The notes under the pieces: model-generated
What the model was told of the DNA's origin: nothing
The model's database searches: none
Seen by the model: the letters and a program-made list of their open reading frames with translations, nothing else
Assembly (NCBI RefSeq): GCF_040581485.1
Contig: NC_090133.1
Span: forward strand, 11,470,001-11,534,000
DNA: 64,000 nucleotides
Origin: Linepithema humile
Taxonomy: Eukaryota; Arthropoda; Insecta; Hymenoptera; Formicidae
Reading direction: 5' to 3'
Translations under genes and position numbers: made by a program
Shown: positions 22,819 to 35,212 of the stretch, one piece after another
Position numbering within the stretch: the first letter of the stretch is position 1
How the letters are laid out: each line of letters opens with the position of its first letter

Positions 22819-23657
22819 CTTAGAACATATATACTGGAAGGGGCATAGCTGACTTGCCGTTGTCCTCAACATCTATCTATCCTTGTCTGTACATTTTATT
22901 GCAATACGCATGCGTCGATTATGTTGATGTGTGTGATGACAAACTAGACAAGCTTATCTATGACAAGCCTTCCAATATAATCAAATCTAAAGAAATAATC
23001 ATAAAAAAGTATACAAAACTAATACTATTTAAACATCAATGAAGTTTTTAAATATTTTTTTTATTATTTATTATAATAATTTTTATTGTACTAGTTACTA
23101 TATATACAAGATATAATTAAAATAAGATAACAAACTTTAGAGGAGCGAGAATATTACATAATAATAAATATTACTTTTTTATTTTTCATTAATAATATAT
23201 ATTTTATATCAGTAACAGTGGGTTTGACGGACATATGTTGATGTCAAATTTTTTTTCATGTTTGGTTTCGCTCCTCAAAGTTTGTTATCTTATTTTAGTT
23301 CATCCTGTACATCCTGTATATAATTATTGTTTATTACAGTATTTGTTTTTGGTTATGTGCATCATTATTTTTATATTTTATTTTGCAAGACTATTATTAC
23401 ATATTACTACATATTATTATATATAATATATAATATATTGCAATTATATTATAATATAACTTAAAGAATAAATTGTTATAATCAAATTTTCAAATGCCTT
23501 CCACCTATTTTAAATCTTTTTACTTTCAATTTAAGCGGTTATTCATTCGCGCAAGCGCATTGACTGATTCGTACAGACAAGGATAGATAGATGTAGGGGA
23601 CACTTTTGTTATGTGTATTTAGATAGGCTATGCCCCTTCCAGTATATATGTTCTAAG
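22819..23657. mobile_element. P-like MITE (839 bp) with perfect 8-bp target duplication
   Basis: CTTAGAACATATATACTGG at the left and its complement at the right are flanked by ATCGAGGC at 22811-22818 and 23658-23665. A short plus-strand frame ending IIIKKYTKLILFKHQ-stop (to 23042) resembles the last residues of the P-type transposase at 47.7 kb (HKYNKLILFKSQ-stop). That suggests a deletion derivative of a P-superfamily element. The 8-bp duplication agrees with P (and with hAT). Confidence 0.85.
23105..23318. mobile_element. small MITE nested in the P-like MITE
   Basis: The left arm TACAAGATATAATTAAAATA... pairs with the right arm ending ...TTATTTTAGTTCATCCTGTACATCCTGTA, with the ATAAGATAACAAACTTT core shared. 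TA/TATA flanks suggest a Tc1/mariner-type derivative. Confidence 0.8.
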
Positions 23658-23691
23658 ATCGAGGCTCTTTTTATGCAATTACTTTACCGAT

Positions 23692-23989
23692 TGTGGCAAT
23701 CGTCGAGTCAAAGAAGAACAGACCGACTTTACCAATAAAGATAGAATCTTATTTACCGACATTGAGTTGTGATTAGCAACTTTTTAACAAATTATTGATT
23801 AATTAATTGCCATAGAAATAATTTATTTAATTACCATAATAACATTTGTATTTTGTTAATCAGTTTTATTCATTTCTCACTCTTCATCTGTACATTGTAT
23901 CGATAACATCAAGTCAAAATATAGTTACCTAAAAGCACAATTCGATATTTTCCTTATTTAATGTAGTGGTTCTTAAAACATCCGCTACA
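23692..23989 (+). mobile_element. solo LTR (298 bp) with 4-bp target duplication
   Basis: Starts TGTGGCAATCG and ends ATCCGCTACA, flanked by CGAT at 23688-23691 and 23990-23993. The left arm of the dimer shows the empty site (TTACCGATACTTACATC), which fixes the ends exactly. No internal region is present. The orientation is unknown and the strand is nominal. Confidence 0.85.
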
Positions 23990-24642
23990 CGATACTTACA
24001 TCAGTGCTATCTCGTGAGTATGTAGTAGAACTACGTATGCGACGGTCAAAAAGTAAACAAACAATAACCTTTATAAATAATAATAGTAAATCGGTCGTAT
24101 TTTACCGGTCGTAAATCGGTGGGATTTTGTGCCTTAAAGCCATCGTACAAGCTTTTCCGTAACGCGTTAAGTTGTGTTAAGTATTTCAACGCACAGAAAA
24201 AATCGTAACGTAGCGTGTATACACACCGAAAAAATTGTATTCTCATCTTAAGAATGTCCCACTTATCTTTAGAATATCTGGGACTAAAATAGGCGCCAAG
24301 AGGATCCTCTTAATATAAGAGGAAAATCTTTTTAATGTGTATTCTTAAGATTATATACTAAATGAAATATTCTTAAAATTATATACTAAATGAGAACTTA
24401 ACCTAATCTTATCATTATATTAATTAATATTAATAATAAAAAGGTCCTTAATAATAAAAATAAGCAATTTTACAAATTTTAAGAAAAGTATATTTCTTTA
24501 CAAAAGTTTTTACATTTTTTTACTGAGAACCTATAAAATATTGCATACAAATATATAATTTGTGGAGCAATTTTTTAATCGCTATATATACATTTATAAA
24601 ATATGTTGGAAAGATACATATAAATTTCCATCAGCTCCTATT

Positions 24643-26411
24643 CTACATGAAGCTGGATAAAATGAAATAAGATCTTGGTAATTTAAAAAAAAACCACTCC
24701 ATAGTTGGTGTTACTTCATAACAATGAAGATGACTATTAAACTCAACAGTTTCAAAAATTGATAGAATAAAACCTACTCTATCATTATTATTTGGTAATT
24801 TTACAGTCCAATGTAATAATCCAAAAAGAGGTAAATTATTTTTATAGTTTATCGCAAACACCATATTTTTCTTATATTTAGTATTACAAATAGTTGCTTC
24901 TTTAACTATCACAGAGTTCTCAAGACCAGAAAGTAAAATATATTGAAAATCATCATAGTTATAACAGTTAATCATAATTTTTTCTTTGAAATGAAGAATT
25001 ACATCTTGTTGGAAGCCCTGCTTGGATAAAAAGCGAGCTGAAAGACTGAATAAATATTTCTTAGCCACAGTTAGAGGCAGATTTTTGAGTCAACAAATTT
25101 TCTCTAACTTGTCTTCTCATAACTAGTTTATGTTTTTTACAAAAACGGCAGTAATAGTTAGCATTAAAAGATTCAGTAAATCCAGTAATAGAATGAAATC
25201 CTAAATTGTCAGCAAGAAGCAAGCATAAACAAAAGTAAACTTTCTGATTGCCAGTTGTTGTTTGCACTATTATGCCATTGTTTTCTAAATCTTTGAGTTT
25301 ATTTATAACAGGCCGGAAAGCGTTTCCATTATTTATATGTCTGTCATTTGATAAAAATATAGAAGATACAAAGAAATTCTCAAGAGTGGACATATGATGT
25401 TGAGAAATACATGGAATTTGATAATATAATGCTCCAAGACTATGATCACCGGCGTGTGAACCTGTGTGATTATCAGGTTTCACATCACCAAAATATATAA
25501 ATAATGGCAATACAAAACAATCTTTGAAATAGATATTTTTAATATTTTTCCACAGAGGACTTTGAATTATATTGGTAAATTTATCAGAATTATTGAGATT
25601 TTCAATATTGACCAAAATAGCATCAAAAACATCAGGTAATTCTAGAAAGTTCTTCAAAACATATTTTATTGGAATGTATTGACCTGTCAATTCTATTGGC
25701 CTTAAAACAGTAATATTTCCAGCTCTTATCATTTTCTTTGAAACTCCAATTCTATAAGTTTAAGGACATATATAAGATTGAGTTGCTTTAAATGCATTAA
25801 TTCTCTGTGTCTCAGTCTCTAAGCCTTGAAATGCATTCTCTATTGCATTAAACTTCTCAGTCAAATGATGCATATCAACATTTTGTCTTTGTTCAACATC
25901 AAATATAGACATAGTTTTGGATCGAAGTATAGTAATAAAACCGCTCAAAAAACATTCAGAAAAAAGTTTAATTACTTCCTGCACGTGAGCTTTGTTTAAA
26001 GTATTATTAGTATATAATTTAGCAACTAAAGCTCTTGATGATTCAAATATAACATTCAAATATAACATTCTTGAAATCAAGAGTAGTAATAGCATCATTA
26101 TGCATATGTCTAATCTGGTTATTTTGATTACCAATTTGTTCAACGGCATTTCTTATATTTAATTCTACATTTTCATTAATTTCCAAATGCTCCTGATGAA
26201 GAACCTGTAATGGTATTGCACCAAGCATACGAGCAGAATGTTTATCTCTCAAATGTTTTCTAAAAGCTTTTATTGAGTTATATTCTCGAGAGCAACCATT
26301 CTGAGCGCATTTATACACACTAAAAACATTATATGAACGAATTATCTGTAAATGACAGCATAATGCTTTTATGGAAGGCAATTGAAAGTAACAATCGTTA
26401 CAAATATACAT
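24643..26411 (-). pseudogene. CACTA-like element gene B, transposase-like, broken
   Basis: The N-terminus has two C2H2-type fingers: YICNDCYFQLPSIKALCCHL, then CAQNGCSREYNSIKAFRKHLRDKH. A 13-bp tandem duplication at 26041-26066 shifts the frame. One TAA at 25760 interrupts. The catalytic-looking core contains LPLFIYFGDVKPDNHTGSHA, LGALYYQIPC, LADNLGFHSITGFTESFNAN and YCRFCKKHK. A C-terminal block (25068-24643) reads FLSKQGFQQDVILHF and MVFAINYKNNLPLFGLLHW, but in a new frame and apparently with an internal deletion before it. The LGSHAG...LGA..Y.IPC signature is familiar from uncharacterised insect and fish transposase-like proteins. Its acidic residues cannot be assigned with certainty. Confidence 0.7.
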
Positions 26412-28120
26412 TTTTGTAAATAATAAAAGCTATACTACGTAAAACAAAAATATAGAACAGCATTAGCAGAAGAACAGCATTAGCAGAAAAACAACATTAG
26501 CAGAAACTAGATTTCTTTTGAAATCAATCCCTTCAAGGAACTAAGTATACTTTTTACTCGCGGAATGTTACTATCTTCTTTAAGATATAAATCATAAAAA
26601 TACTTTTGAATAAAAAGCCAAATTGCTTGACACTCTTCTTGGTATGCAGCATGAAACGCATGAAACGCCTTGAAACATGTATCTAGTGCTTTTAACAGAG
26701 TGCGGAACTCGTATCTTACATTATCTATTTGGACATAATTGGCAGTAATATTCGTTAAAGTAGGTCCAACAAATATTAATGTCGGCTGCAAGTTCTGACC
26801 ACGATTTGCTAACCACTCAGTATGTATCTTGATTTGACGATTCAAATCTCCTGGGATCTAACATATTTTTGAAAATAATGAATAAGAATGTAATTTATTA
26901 TTATAAAATAAAAATATTATAACTATTGATAATTACATGGATATGGAGGAGAAAAGTCTGCTTGGCTTTTGCAACAGATGGCATGCCCACTCTTGCACCT
27001 TGTCCTTTTACAACAGAGTGATGGCAATAAATGAAATAAAATTATATCATTTTTGTCTGAAAAACATTAATAAATAGTTTAAATAAAGTAATAAAAATTA
27101 TATATTAATAATAAAAGAAATTTTACTGCAAATACAATTTTTTTATAAATACCTGCATGTGTAACAGTCAAATCTGTAACTTTCTACCATATTCATCTGA
27201 CAAGGGAACGTTCACAAGTGTCCCCCCCCGATTTGATTCTCCTTGAAATATGTTGTAAAACATACAATTTGAGGAGACACGTATTTTTTTATAGCTGCCC
27301 TATCTCAAATTTAAGGGGTGAAACACCCCTTTGAAAAAAAAACGGTTTTTTTCTTTGTGTGTAACTATCGCTAAAACCGTAGGAGATATAAAAAAATGTT
27401 TCAAATAGAAGTTGTAGGGCTTGTAATGGGCTATATAACTGTGTAGTTGGATTTTCAAAAAATGTTATTTTTTTTAATTTACCCCCACCCCTTGTTATTA
27501 TTTTTTCGAATTTCAAAATTTTTGTAATGACAAAAGTTGTAGCATTTTTTACGCTGAATTCAACCATATATGATTTTATTATGTTCCAAAATCGCATCTT
27601 TCAAAAATGAGTCATTAAGTATCACATTATATGTGTCGCGCTGCATGACGCATCGTTTATATCGCACTTGTGTTGTGCAATAGTCGCAAAATGAATATAA
27701 AAATGACATACAATATGTTATCACATATTTGAGGAAGAAAAATTTACTAAAATTGTTGCTAAAACATCCCTTCCACATTACATTCTTATAGATAATCACT
27801 GCATTTCGTGCGCAGCGCGTTGTTATATGCAAGTTAGCTATACATGTGTATATAAAATGTGAATATTATTTAATCATAAATTAAGAAAAACAAGTATAAA
27901 TATATTATTAATTTGAAAACATCACGTTTGAGAGACGTGATTTTACACGAAAGATTAGATTATGTAATCATAAGTTAATAATAAACAAGTGTGAATAGAA
28001 GCTATAAATGCGTACAAGAGGCCTACATTCATAGTTTGTAAAACGAACTTGGTGAAATCGTATCTGCAACTGTTTTTCTTTTCTTAAATTTAATTTTCGG
28101 GAAAAGAATTATCAATTAAA

Positions 28121-30790
28121 ATGATTATCAATCCACTCAACGTTGCTAGACTTTTACTAACATCAATAACTACTATGTATCTTATGGAAACGCCAGTAAA
28201 TAAAGCCGAAATAGAATTTGTGGCGGCTCACCGCCACACCGCTGCACTGACGCGGTATAATACGCCGCGGCGCCGCTACGCGCCGCAGGCCTTCTACCAG
28301 TTACAAGCTTGCGGACCCACCGCCAGGTTGCGCAGGCGGTGAAGAGCCTTCTCGCGATCAAGCTTCGATCGACGAGATATAAAAGAGCTGCTCCGCAGAT
28401 CTTTCCTCACTCACTCGCTTCGAGGCGAGCTCTCTCCAGGGCCCTTGAACTGAGTCGTACTCTGCCTCGGCAGAAGCTAACCAGAGACACATAGTCTCGC
28501 AATTTTCCTCACGCTGCCTCGCAAGGCGCGTAAAAAGAAAACAGAGTCCCAGCATCGGCCGCACATTTCAACCAAGCGGCCCGCGGATACTCCACTTTCG
28601 CCGTCACCTCCTCAGTCTCTAGTGTGGAAATTAATTCCACTAGAGTTCTGCGTCCGGTTGACTCGACCACCAAGGGACACGCTCACTCAAGGCGACATCC
28701 GAATTCGGAGACCTCTCTCTCCTCGGTACACGGAGCAATCCGCAATTCCGAGAGCCGAGACGGTTGCTACCACCAGCACATCAGAGACTCGTTCCATCGC
28801 AGTACAGACTTCACCGCTCAGAGCCTGCTCAGAGAGCAGTTGTCAGACGGAAGACCACTTCCCGAACGGAGTTCCACCGACGCCGGGAAAGGGGCTGCAA
28901 CGAGCTAACTCGATTGAACCGTCCTTTTTAGGACCCGTTCAACACACTAAGACGCGGCCGGTAATTCCTTACCGCGCCCGTCAATTTTTCTTTTGATTCT
29001 CGGCCTTACACTCTTGCCGAGAAAGCGCCTCTGACGCACTTAATCAAATCAAACAAAAACTTGTACTTTTACTCTACTTCTCTGACGAGGAAAAATAAAT
29101 TATATTTTTCTAAGAAATTGGTCTCAATATTTCAACCAAGTCGAACACAATCCATTAGGCTTACGCCTATAGAATTAAAAGAAAATATTCAGAAGTTAAT
29201 ATTGGAGAATATTCATCAATTTAACGGATTAGAAGTGACAGAAGAAACATCGCTTGATTATGAAGAACCTGATAAATTGCATACTTTTGAAATTATTGAA
29301 GAAAATGAGGAAGCATGGAATAAAGATAATTCAAATTCTCACAATTGGCAATGCCATGATGACGACAATTTTGATGTTTCTTACAAAAGCCGAGCTGTTG
29401 AATATTGGCGGCAGTCGGACAAAGAAAATCGTCCTTTCAAGTCAGTACAACACACATTTAGAAGAATTTCATTTGTACGTCAATTGAGGCGATGGGAAGA
29501 ACAGTTAGAGCACGGTGGAAATCGTCTTGAAAAATTATCTCATATTTCCAAAGCTACTCATGATAAATTTAATGTAGCTGTGCAGACAGGACTAATAATT
29601 CATGATGTTGATATAAAAAGATGGGCCTTGGAAGCTCAAAGAGAAATAGGAGATTTAGATCCTGTATTTCAAGCATCTCCTAGTTGGCTATTACGATTTA
29701 AAAAGTCTTATCGAATTGTGTCCAGAAAAATAACAAAATTCATTACAAGAAAAACGTTAGAAGATTCTCATAATATACAAAGAGAAGCCGAAAATTTTGT
29801 AACTGTAGTAAAACCTCTCATTGAACGATTTGGATTGGAAAATGTATATAATACAGATCAAAGTGGATTTCAATTAGAAATCCACTCTGGAAGATCACTA
29901 TCTAACCAAGGAATGAAGACAATAGACCGTGTGGTGCAGTCAGTATCATCAACTATACATTCGTACACTATTCAACCAACAATTTCTTCTGATGGAAAAT
30001 TACTGTCACCTTTGTTTATCGTATTACAAGAACATAGTGGTACTTTTGGGCCTAGAGTACAAGAAAATTTATTCAGAGCATCAAATGTTATTGTAACTGC
30101 TTTGAAATCCGGTAAAATGACATCAGGTATGAGATAAATTTTAGCTTTTTATATCTTATAATATATTTTAATCTTATATAAAAATATTATTATAATTATA
30201 ATTATTATTCACACTTTTCTTTCTATTTTATAGATCATTTTAAAAAATGGTTGGAAGAAGCTTATTTTCCAAATGTAGGCCGCGATAGTGTTCTTCTTAT
30301 GGATTCATGGAGCGGGCAATGTCTAGCAATTGTTACTGATTTAACACCAATGGAAAAACAAGTTACTACTATGGTAATACCGAAAGGAACTACAGGAAAA
30401 ATACAGCCGTTGGATGTTTACGGGTTTAGAATCTGGAAAAACTTTGCAAGAAGATTTTCGGATACTGTTCTATTATTGAATTATGATATAAATTTACATC
30501 AGCGAAATAATATTATAAAATTGCAATCTTTAATACACAATCAGTTATCATCTCCTCGATATCAAAATTTATTTAAATATTTATGGTTTAAAAGTGGATA
30601 TACGAATGAAAGACCAGAAACATTTAAAAATCCAGTAGAATTTAGTTTTGAACAAACATCAAGCACATGTGACATTGAAGATTGCAATGATATAGCTGTA
30701 ATACAATGTTCTTGGTGCGGAAAATCATTATGTTTAAAACATTTTTTTATAGAGTATCATTATTGTAACATCTATAACGGGTGTGACTAA
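28121..30790 (+). pseudogene. pogo-like (DDE_1 type) transposase, interrupted by a solo LTR
   Basis: Starts MIINPLNVARLLLTSITTMY. The reading is split by the LTR at 28219-29171 and resumes in frame at KENIQKLILENIHQF. It continues through SYKSRAVEYWRQSDKENRPF and a CENP-B-like DNA-binding segment ASPSWLLRFKKSYRIVSRKI. The catalytic region has YNTDQSGF (first Asp), VLLMDSWSGQ (second) and GTTGKIQPLDVYGF (third). A 107-bp GT-AG intron (30127-30233) separates exons between TSG and HFKKWLEE. The C-terminus bears a Cys/His cluster (CDIEDCNDIAVIQCSWCGKS, then CLKHFF and YHYC), probably zinc binding. Apart from the LTR I see no stop, so before that insertion it may have been functional. Confidence 0.88.
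28219..29171 (+). mobile_element. solo LTR (953 bp), copy 2, with 5-bp target duplication
   Basis: Same LTR as 679-1641, opposite orientation. Flanked by GAATT at 28214-28218 and 29172-29176. Starts TGTGGCGGCTCACC, ends ACGCCTATA. A TATA box (GATATAAAAGAG) lies near 28374. Removing the LTR and one GAATT rejoins the transposase frame, so the insertion was into coding sequence. Confidence 0.92.
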
Positions 30791-32084
30791 ATTTAATATA
30801 TATAGCTTTAATAACAATTTTAGTAAACTTTTCTTCCTCAAATATGTGATAACATATTATATTTCATTTTTATATTTATTTTGCGACTATTGCACAACAC
30901 AAGTGCGATATAAACGATGCGTCATGCAGCGCGACACATATAATGTGATACTTGATGACTCATTTTTGAAAGATGCGATTTCGGAACATAATAAAATCAT
31001 ATATGGTTGAATTCAGCGTAAAAAATGCTACAACTTTTGTCATTACAAAAATTTTGAAATTCAAAAAAATAATAACAAGGGGTGAGGGTAAATTAAAAAA
31101 AAATAACATTTTTTGAAAATCCAACTACACAGTTATATAGCCCATTACAAGCCCTACAACTTCTATTTGAAACATTTTTTTATATCTCCTACGGTTTTGG
31201 CGATAGTTACACACAAAGAAAAAAACCGTTTTTTTTTCAAAGGGGTGTTTCACCCCTTAAATTTGAGATAGGGCAGCTATAAAAAAATACGTGTCTCCTC
31301 AAATTGTATGTTTTACAACATATTTCAAGGAGAATCAAATCGGGGGGGGAGGACACTTGTGAACGTTCCCTTGTGAGTTAGAAACTTCAGCATGAAGGAG
31401 GTTAATCAACGCTTCTTTGATTGAATCCCACTTTGATATTAAGCCATCTTCTCTGCCAGGATATAACTCTTTAAAATCTTGTTGAATCTGCAAATTAATT
31501 AACTCAATGTATTTGAAAAGAAAAAGATCGAAAAGAGAGGAAGAGCATTACGTTTAAAATATGTACATTCAATTTTCTTACCAGTAGATATCCGTTTGGT
31601 AGTGAAAACACAGGCCAATTTTTGAAATAATCATTTACTAAAGCAGACTGCGATTGAGCAGAAGACGGTCTGTCTATCTTCTGTAGCTGCGATATCGGTC
31701 TAGTTTCCCTAAGATACTGAAAGTGTAAAGGATGTGTTACTGGCCAACTACGCAAAACTTTAGGCCAAGACTCAATACTATCGTATTTTAAATGAGTAAT
31801 TGCAGATTTAACTGCAGAGTCATTTGGATCACAACTTCTTGAAAAAATAAAAAAAGCCATAACAACTTTATGTATAAAATGTTAAAATGTTGAAATTAAG
31901 CAATTAAGAAAAGTTATAAATTTATCCACTTCTTAATCGTTACTCTACACATTTGTAAACCTGATTTACACAAAATCATATCTCTGCATTGGATATTTGC
32001 CTAATAAATATTATTTTCTTATTGTTATAAAAAAAATACTATACATTTTAACAAACTACAAATATTTTAATAATAATAATAATA

Positions 32085-35035
32085 ATATTGTAACGGGGGG
32101 GCGTTCCTCTTTCGAAGCACCGCCCGCGGCACCCAGACATTGTCCATTGTGCCTCCCCTCATAAACTTACTTATGAGAGACCTGTTTTTCTCCAAAAGAG
32201 AATCAGATCCCTCACCGACAGTTTCCTGATCTGCTCGGGCCCAAGTAGTGCTGAGCCCAGCATCTTGTGTCTCAACCCTGCCTGTGCAGGACAGTCGCTG
32301 AGCACATAAAGGCTTGTTTTCTCGTCGTCTCCACATGCCCTGCACTTGGATGTATCGCTACGCCCAAGCTTGTACATGTGGTAGTTTAAGGTGCCATGAC
32401 CCGTCAGTATGTGTACCGCTGTTCTGGCATCTTTCCTACTCAGAGCCCTTATGCTCCAAGTCAGTTCCCTATTAGGGGTATCTTCCATCAGAGCTCTAGC
32501 CTGTCTGCATTTGGACTCAGATTCCACTCTCCAGTGTCTTAGATGTTCTCTGTGGAGCCATTCTTTGATCCTCCTCTTTCCTAAACAAAAGGGGATTCCC
32601 AGGGCCGGCCCCGGTCCTACCATCGTTAATTCTGAATCCGCTTTTGCCAGCTGGTCCGCACATTCATTACTCTGGATGCCCGAGTGACCCGGCACCCAGG
32701 TAACGGTAACTTTTCTCTCTCTCTCGCCAGTTCGTTCAGAACGCACCTGCACTCCCGAACCAACCGCGACGTTATTGTCGGAGCCCTCAGCGCCTTGATG
32801 GCTGCCTGGCTGTCCGTACAAATTCTGATGTGCTCTCCCGCTTCTACCCTACTCCGTACGGTCTGAGCACAGCTTAGGATAGCCACAATCTCCGCTTGGA
32901 ATACCGTGGCATAACTGTCGAGAGAAATGCTCTCCTTCCATCCCTCTCGACTGCCAAAGAAGCCGGCCCCGGAGCCCGTGTCCGTCTTGGAGCCGTCCGT
33001 ATACCAGACATTTCCTCCACGCACTCGAGCCCCTAAGTTTCCACCTTCCTTTTCCCACTCCTCCGGCCTCGGTATATGCATTTTGAAGCGCCTATCAGAA
33101 GCCCGAATAATAGGTATTCTGTCCTGTCGCATCTTGAATATCGGATTCAGCAGAACGTCTTCCGGCAGCCTCGTATGCCGGGCTCCCTTCTTCCATTTTA
33201 GTTCGCATCTCAGACGGTATGCCGCCATTGCTGCAGCAGCCACCACCACCTGATGAAATGGTTCGATGCCGAACATTACGCCCATCGCCGCCACTGGTGT
33301 CGTAACCATAGCACCCAGGGCCCCTCTCAAAATCAGAGCCCTGACATGCTCCAGCGCAACTTTGGCTGTTTTCTTTTGCACCCTAGTCCACCATACTACG
33401 GCTGCGTATGTCAGTCTGGGGCGAAGTATGGCTGTGTAGATCTAGTGTATCATACTCGGTTTCAAGCCCCAAGTCTGGCCAAAGGTCCTTCTACACGTCC
33501 AAAAATACTGGCACAAGCTTTTGCACCGATTACGAAGGTGCTCCTCCCAAAGCAGTTTCTTATCCAGGATAACTCCCAAATATTTCACCGATTCGGTCGG
33601 AACTAACCTTACTCCTCCAAGAGTGGGTCCCACAATGGTGCCCACCTTGTATTTGCAAGTAAAGACAGTAAGACCGGTTTTCAGTGGATTCCCTGCTGAA
33701 CCTGTCCTCTGACACCACTCTTTTACAACTTCCAGTGCCCCCTGCATGAGCTCTAGAAGCGTCTCTAGGAACGGGCCTCGCACAAGTATTGCCACGTCAT
33801 CCGCGTAGCCTTGTGCAGTGAAGCCTCTATCGTCCAGTGCCCTTAATAAACCGTCTGCTACCAGACACCATAAAAGTGGGAAAAGTACTCCGCCCTGCGG
33901 GCAGCCTCTTCCCACCCACCCACAGACTTTCGCAGTTCTCAGCGAAGTCATCACACGCCTCCCTAGCATGCCCCGGATCTACTCAACGAGCTTTATCGGG
34001 ACACCCCTTCTGGCGGCTTCCTCACACACTACCTCGTGCGGTGTGTTGTTAAAGGCGCCCTCTATGTCCAAGAAAGCACCCACCGCGTAGCCCCTCCTTT
34101 CCAGCTGCTCCTCAATAAACGCTACCGTCTGATGTAGAGCAGTCTCGGTGGAATAGCCCGAACGATACGCGTGCTGATTCTTGTGGAGAGGGTGACTCCA
34201 CAGAGTTGTCTCCCTCAGATACGCGTCCACCAGCTTCTCCAATGTCTTAAGGAGAAACGATGTTAGGCTAATTGGCCTGAAATCCTTTGCCTTGGTGTAG
34301 CTCGTTCTTCCCGCCTTCGGAATGAAGACTACCCTGGCCAGTTTCCATGCGCTGGGTGTGTAGCCCATCGCGATACAAGCCCTTAAGGTTCGGGTCAGTG
34401 GGCCCACGATCTGTTCCAGTCCCTCTTGTAGAAGAGCCGGAAAGATACCATCCGGTCCCGCTGACTTGTAGGGCTTAAAGGTGTTAATTGCCCACTTGAC
34501 CTTCTCGGGCATGACAATCTTGGCCGCCATTCGCTAGTCCGCTTGTCGGGCTCTTCTGAGTGAGCCCGGCTCCTTATATGCAAATAGCTCTCCCTGCTCC
34601 CTATGGAAGCCCGGAAAGCTCACTTCCAGTAGATGCTCCAGACATTGCTCTCCAGTTACCACCGTCCCATCAGGGAGTGCGATGGCTTCCAGAGTCGCAT
34701 CCAGGTTCCTAGCGAGGATCCTGCAGATTCTTGCCGTTTCAGGCATTCCCTCTACTTCCTCGCAAAACTTTCTCCAGCTTTCCAGTTTCGCCCTAACCAC
34801 AGAGTCTCTATATTCCTTCTGTGCCCTCCTAGAGAGCTCCCAGTCGGATCGGCGGCCCGTGTTCCTGGCTCTGTTCCAGGCCCTACGAGCCGCCACTCTG
34901 AGACCCTGTAGTCCAGGGGTCCACCAGGAAGTTCCTCTACTATTTGTAACCGCCTTTTCGGGGCAGTTACTTTCGTAGCAATTTACCAGAGACCTCTGCA
35001 AGTAGTCCACACAGGTTTACAGAATGAGTAATTCT
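32085..35035 (-). mobile_element. LINE with RNase H (I/LOA-like), 5' truncated, ATT-repeat tail
   Basis: On the minus strand the element begins within ORF2 upstream of the reverse transcriptase. It runs through RT, RNase H and a C-terminal zinc motif, and ends in a (ATT)n tail (plus strand TAATAATAATAATAATAAT, about 32070-32089). A trinucleotide tail and an RNase H domain point to the I or LOA side of the LINEs. ORF1 and the endonuclease are missing. It separates two exons of gene A of the CACTA-like element. Target duplication was not found. Confidence 0.85.
32171..35010 (-). pseudogene. LINE ORF2: reverse transcriptase and RNase H, broken
   Basis: Order: pre-RT segment (SWWTPGLQGLRVAARRAWNR), RT with YKSAGPDGIFPALLQEGL, KAKDFRPISLTSFLLKTLEK, LDIEGAFNNTPHE (motif A Asp), GCPQGGVLFPLLW and the catalytic YADD of AQGYADDVAILV. 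RNase H follows with WYTDGSKTDTGSGAG, FQAEIVAI and RICTDSQAAIKAL. Then VTWVPGHSGIQSNECADQLA (in a shifted frame), HGTLNYHMYKLGRS and CRACGDDEKTSLYVLSDC. There are three in-frame stops (ends of segments at 34534, 33979 and 33442) and one frameshift near 32710. In intact elements this protein reverse transcribes the RNA at the nicked target. Confidence 0.92.
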
Positions 35036-35075
35036 ACCTTCACTAGAGCACTAAAGATGTAGGTATTCCACCGTC

Positions 35076-35212
35076 TGCGCCATTTTCGCTCCATTCCCCC
35101 ACTCCTTGCCCTCTCACCTAATCACCATAAACTTCTTAGCTCAGCGAGGGCGAGCTAAGAAGCTAAAAGGGCGAGAGGGCAAGGAGTGAGGGAATGGAGC
35201 GAAAATGGCGCA
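35076..35212. repeat. 137-bp foldback next to the LINE 5' end
   Basis: TGCGCCATTTTCGCTCCATT at the left pairs with AATGGAGCGAAAATGGCGCA at the right. The stem continues through CTCCTTGCCCTCTC and an inner pair CTTCTTAGCTC/GAGCTAAGAAG. Confidence 0.9.

Larger units (their letters stand above)
27201..31373 (+). mobile_element. pogo-like DNA transposon with about 0.6-kb inverted ends and TGA target duplication
   Basis: CAAGGGAACGTTCACAAGTG begins the left end and, inverted, closes the right. The match extends about 590 bp inward on each side (27201-27800 against 30800-31373). The flanks are TGA at 27198-27200 and 31374-31376. Removing the element rejoins gene A in frame across exactly one TGA/TCA copy. 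It contains a spliced transposase gene and a solo LTR. A 3-bp duplication without TA at the junction is unlike canonical pogo/mariner. Confidence 0.88.

Noticed and set aside
32409..34978. Plus-strand frames of 60-115 codons opposite the LINE
   Set aside because: They are antisense shadows of the GC-rich reverse transcriptase and RNase H coding region.
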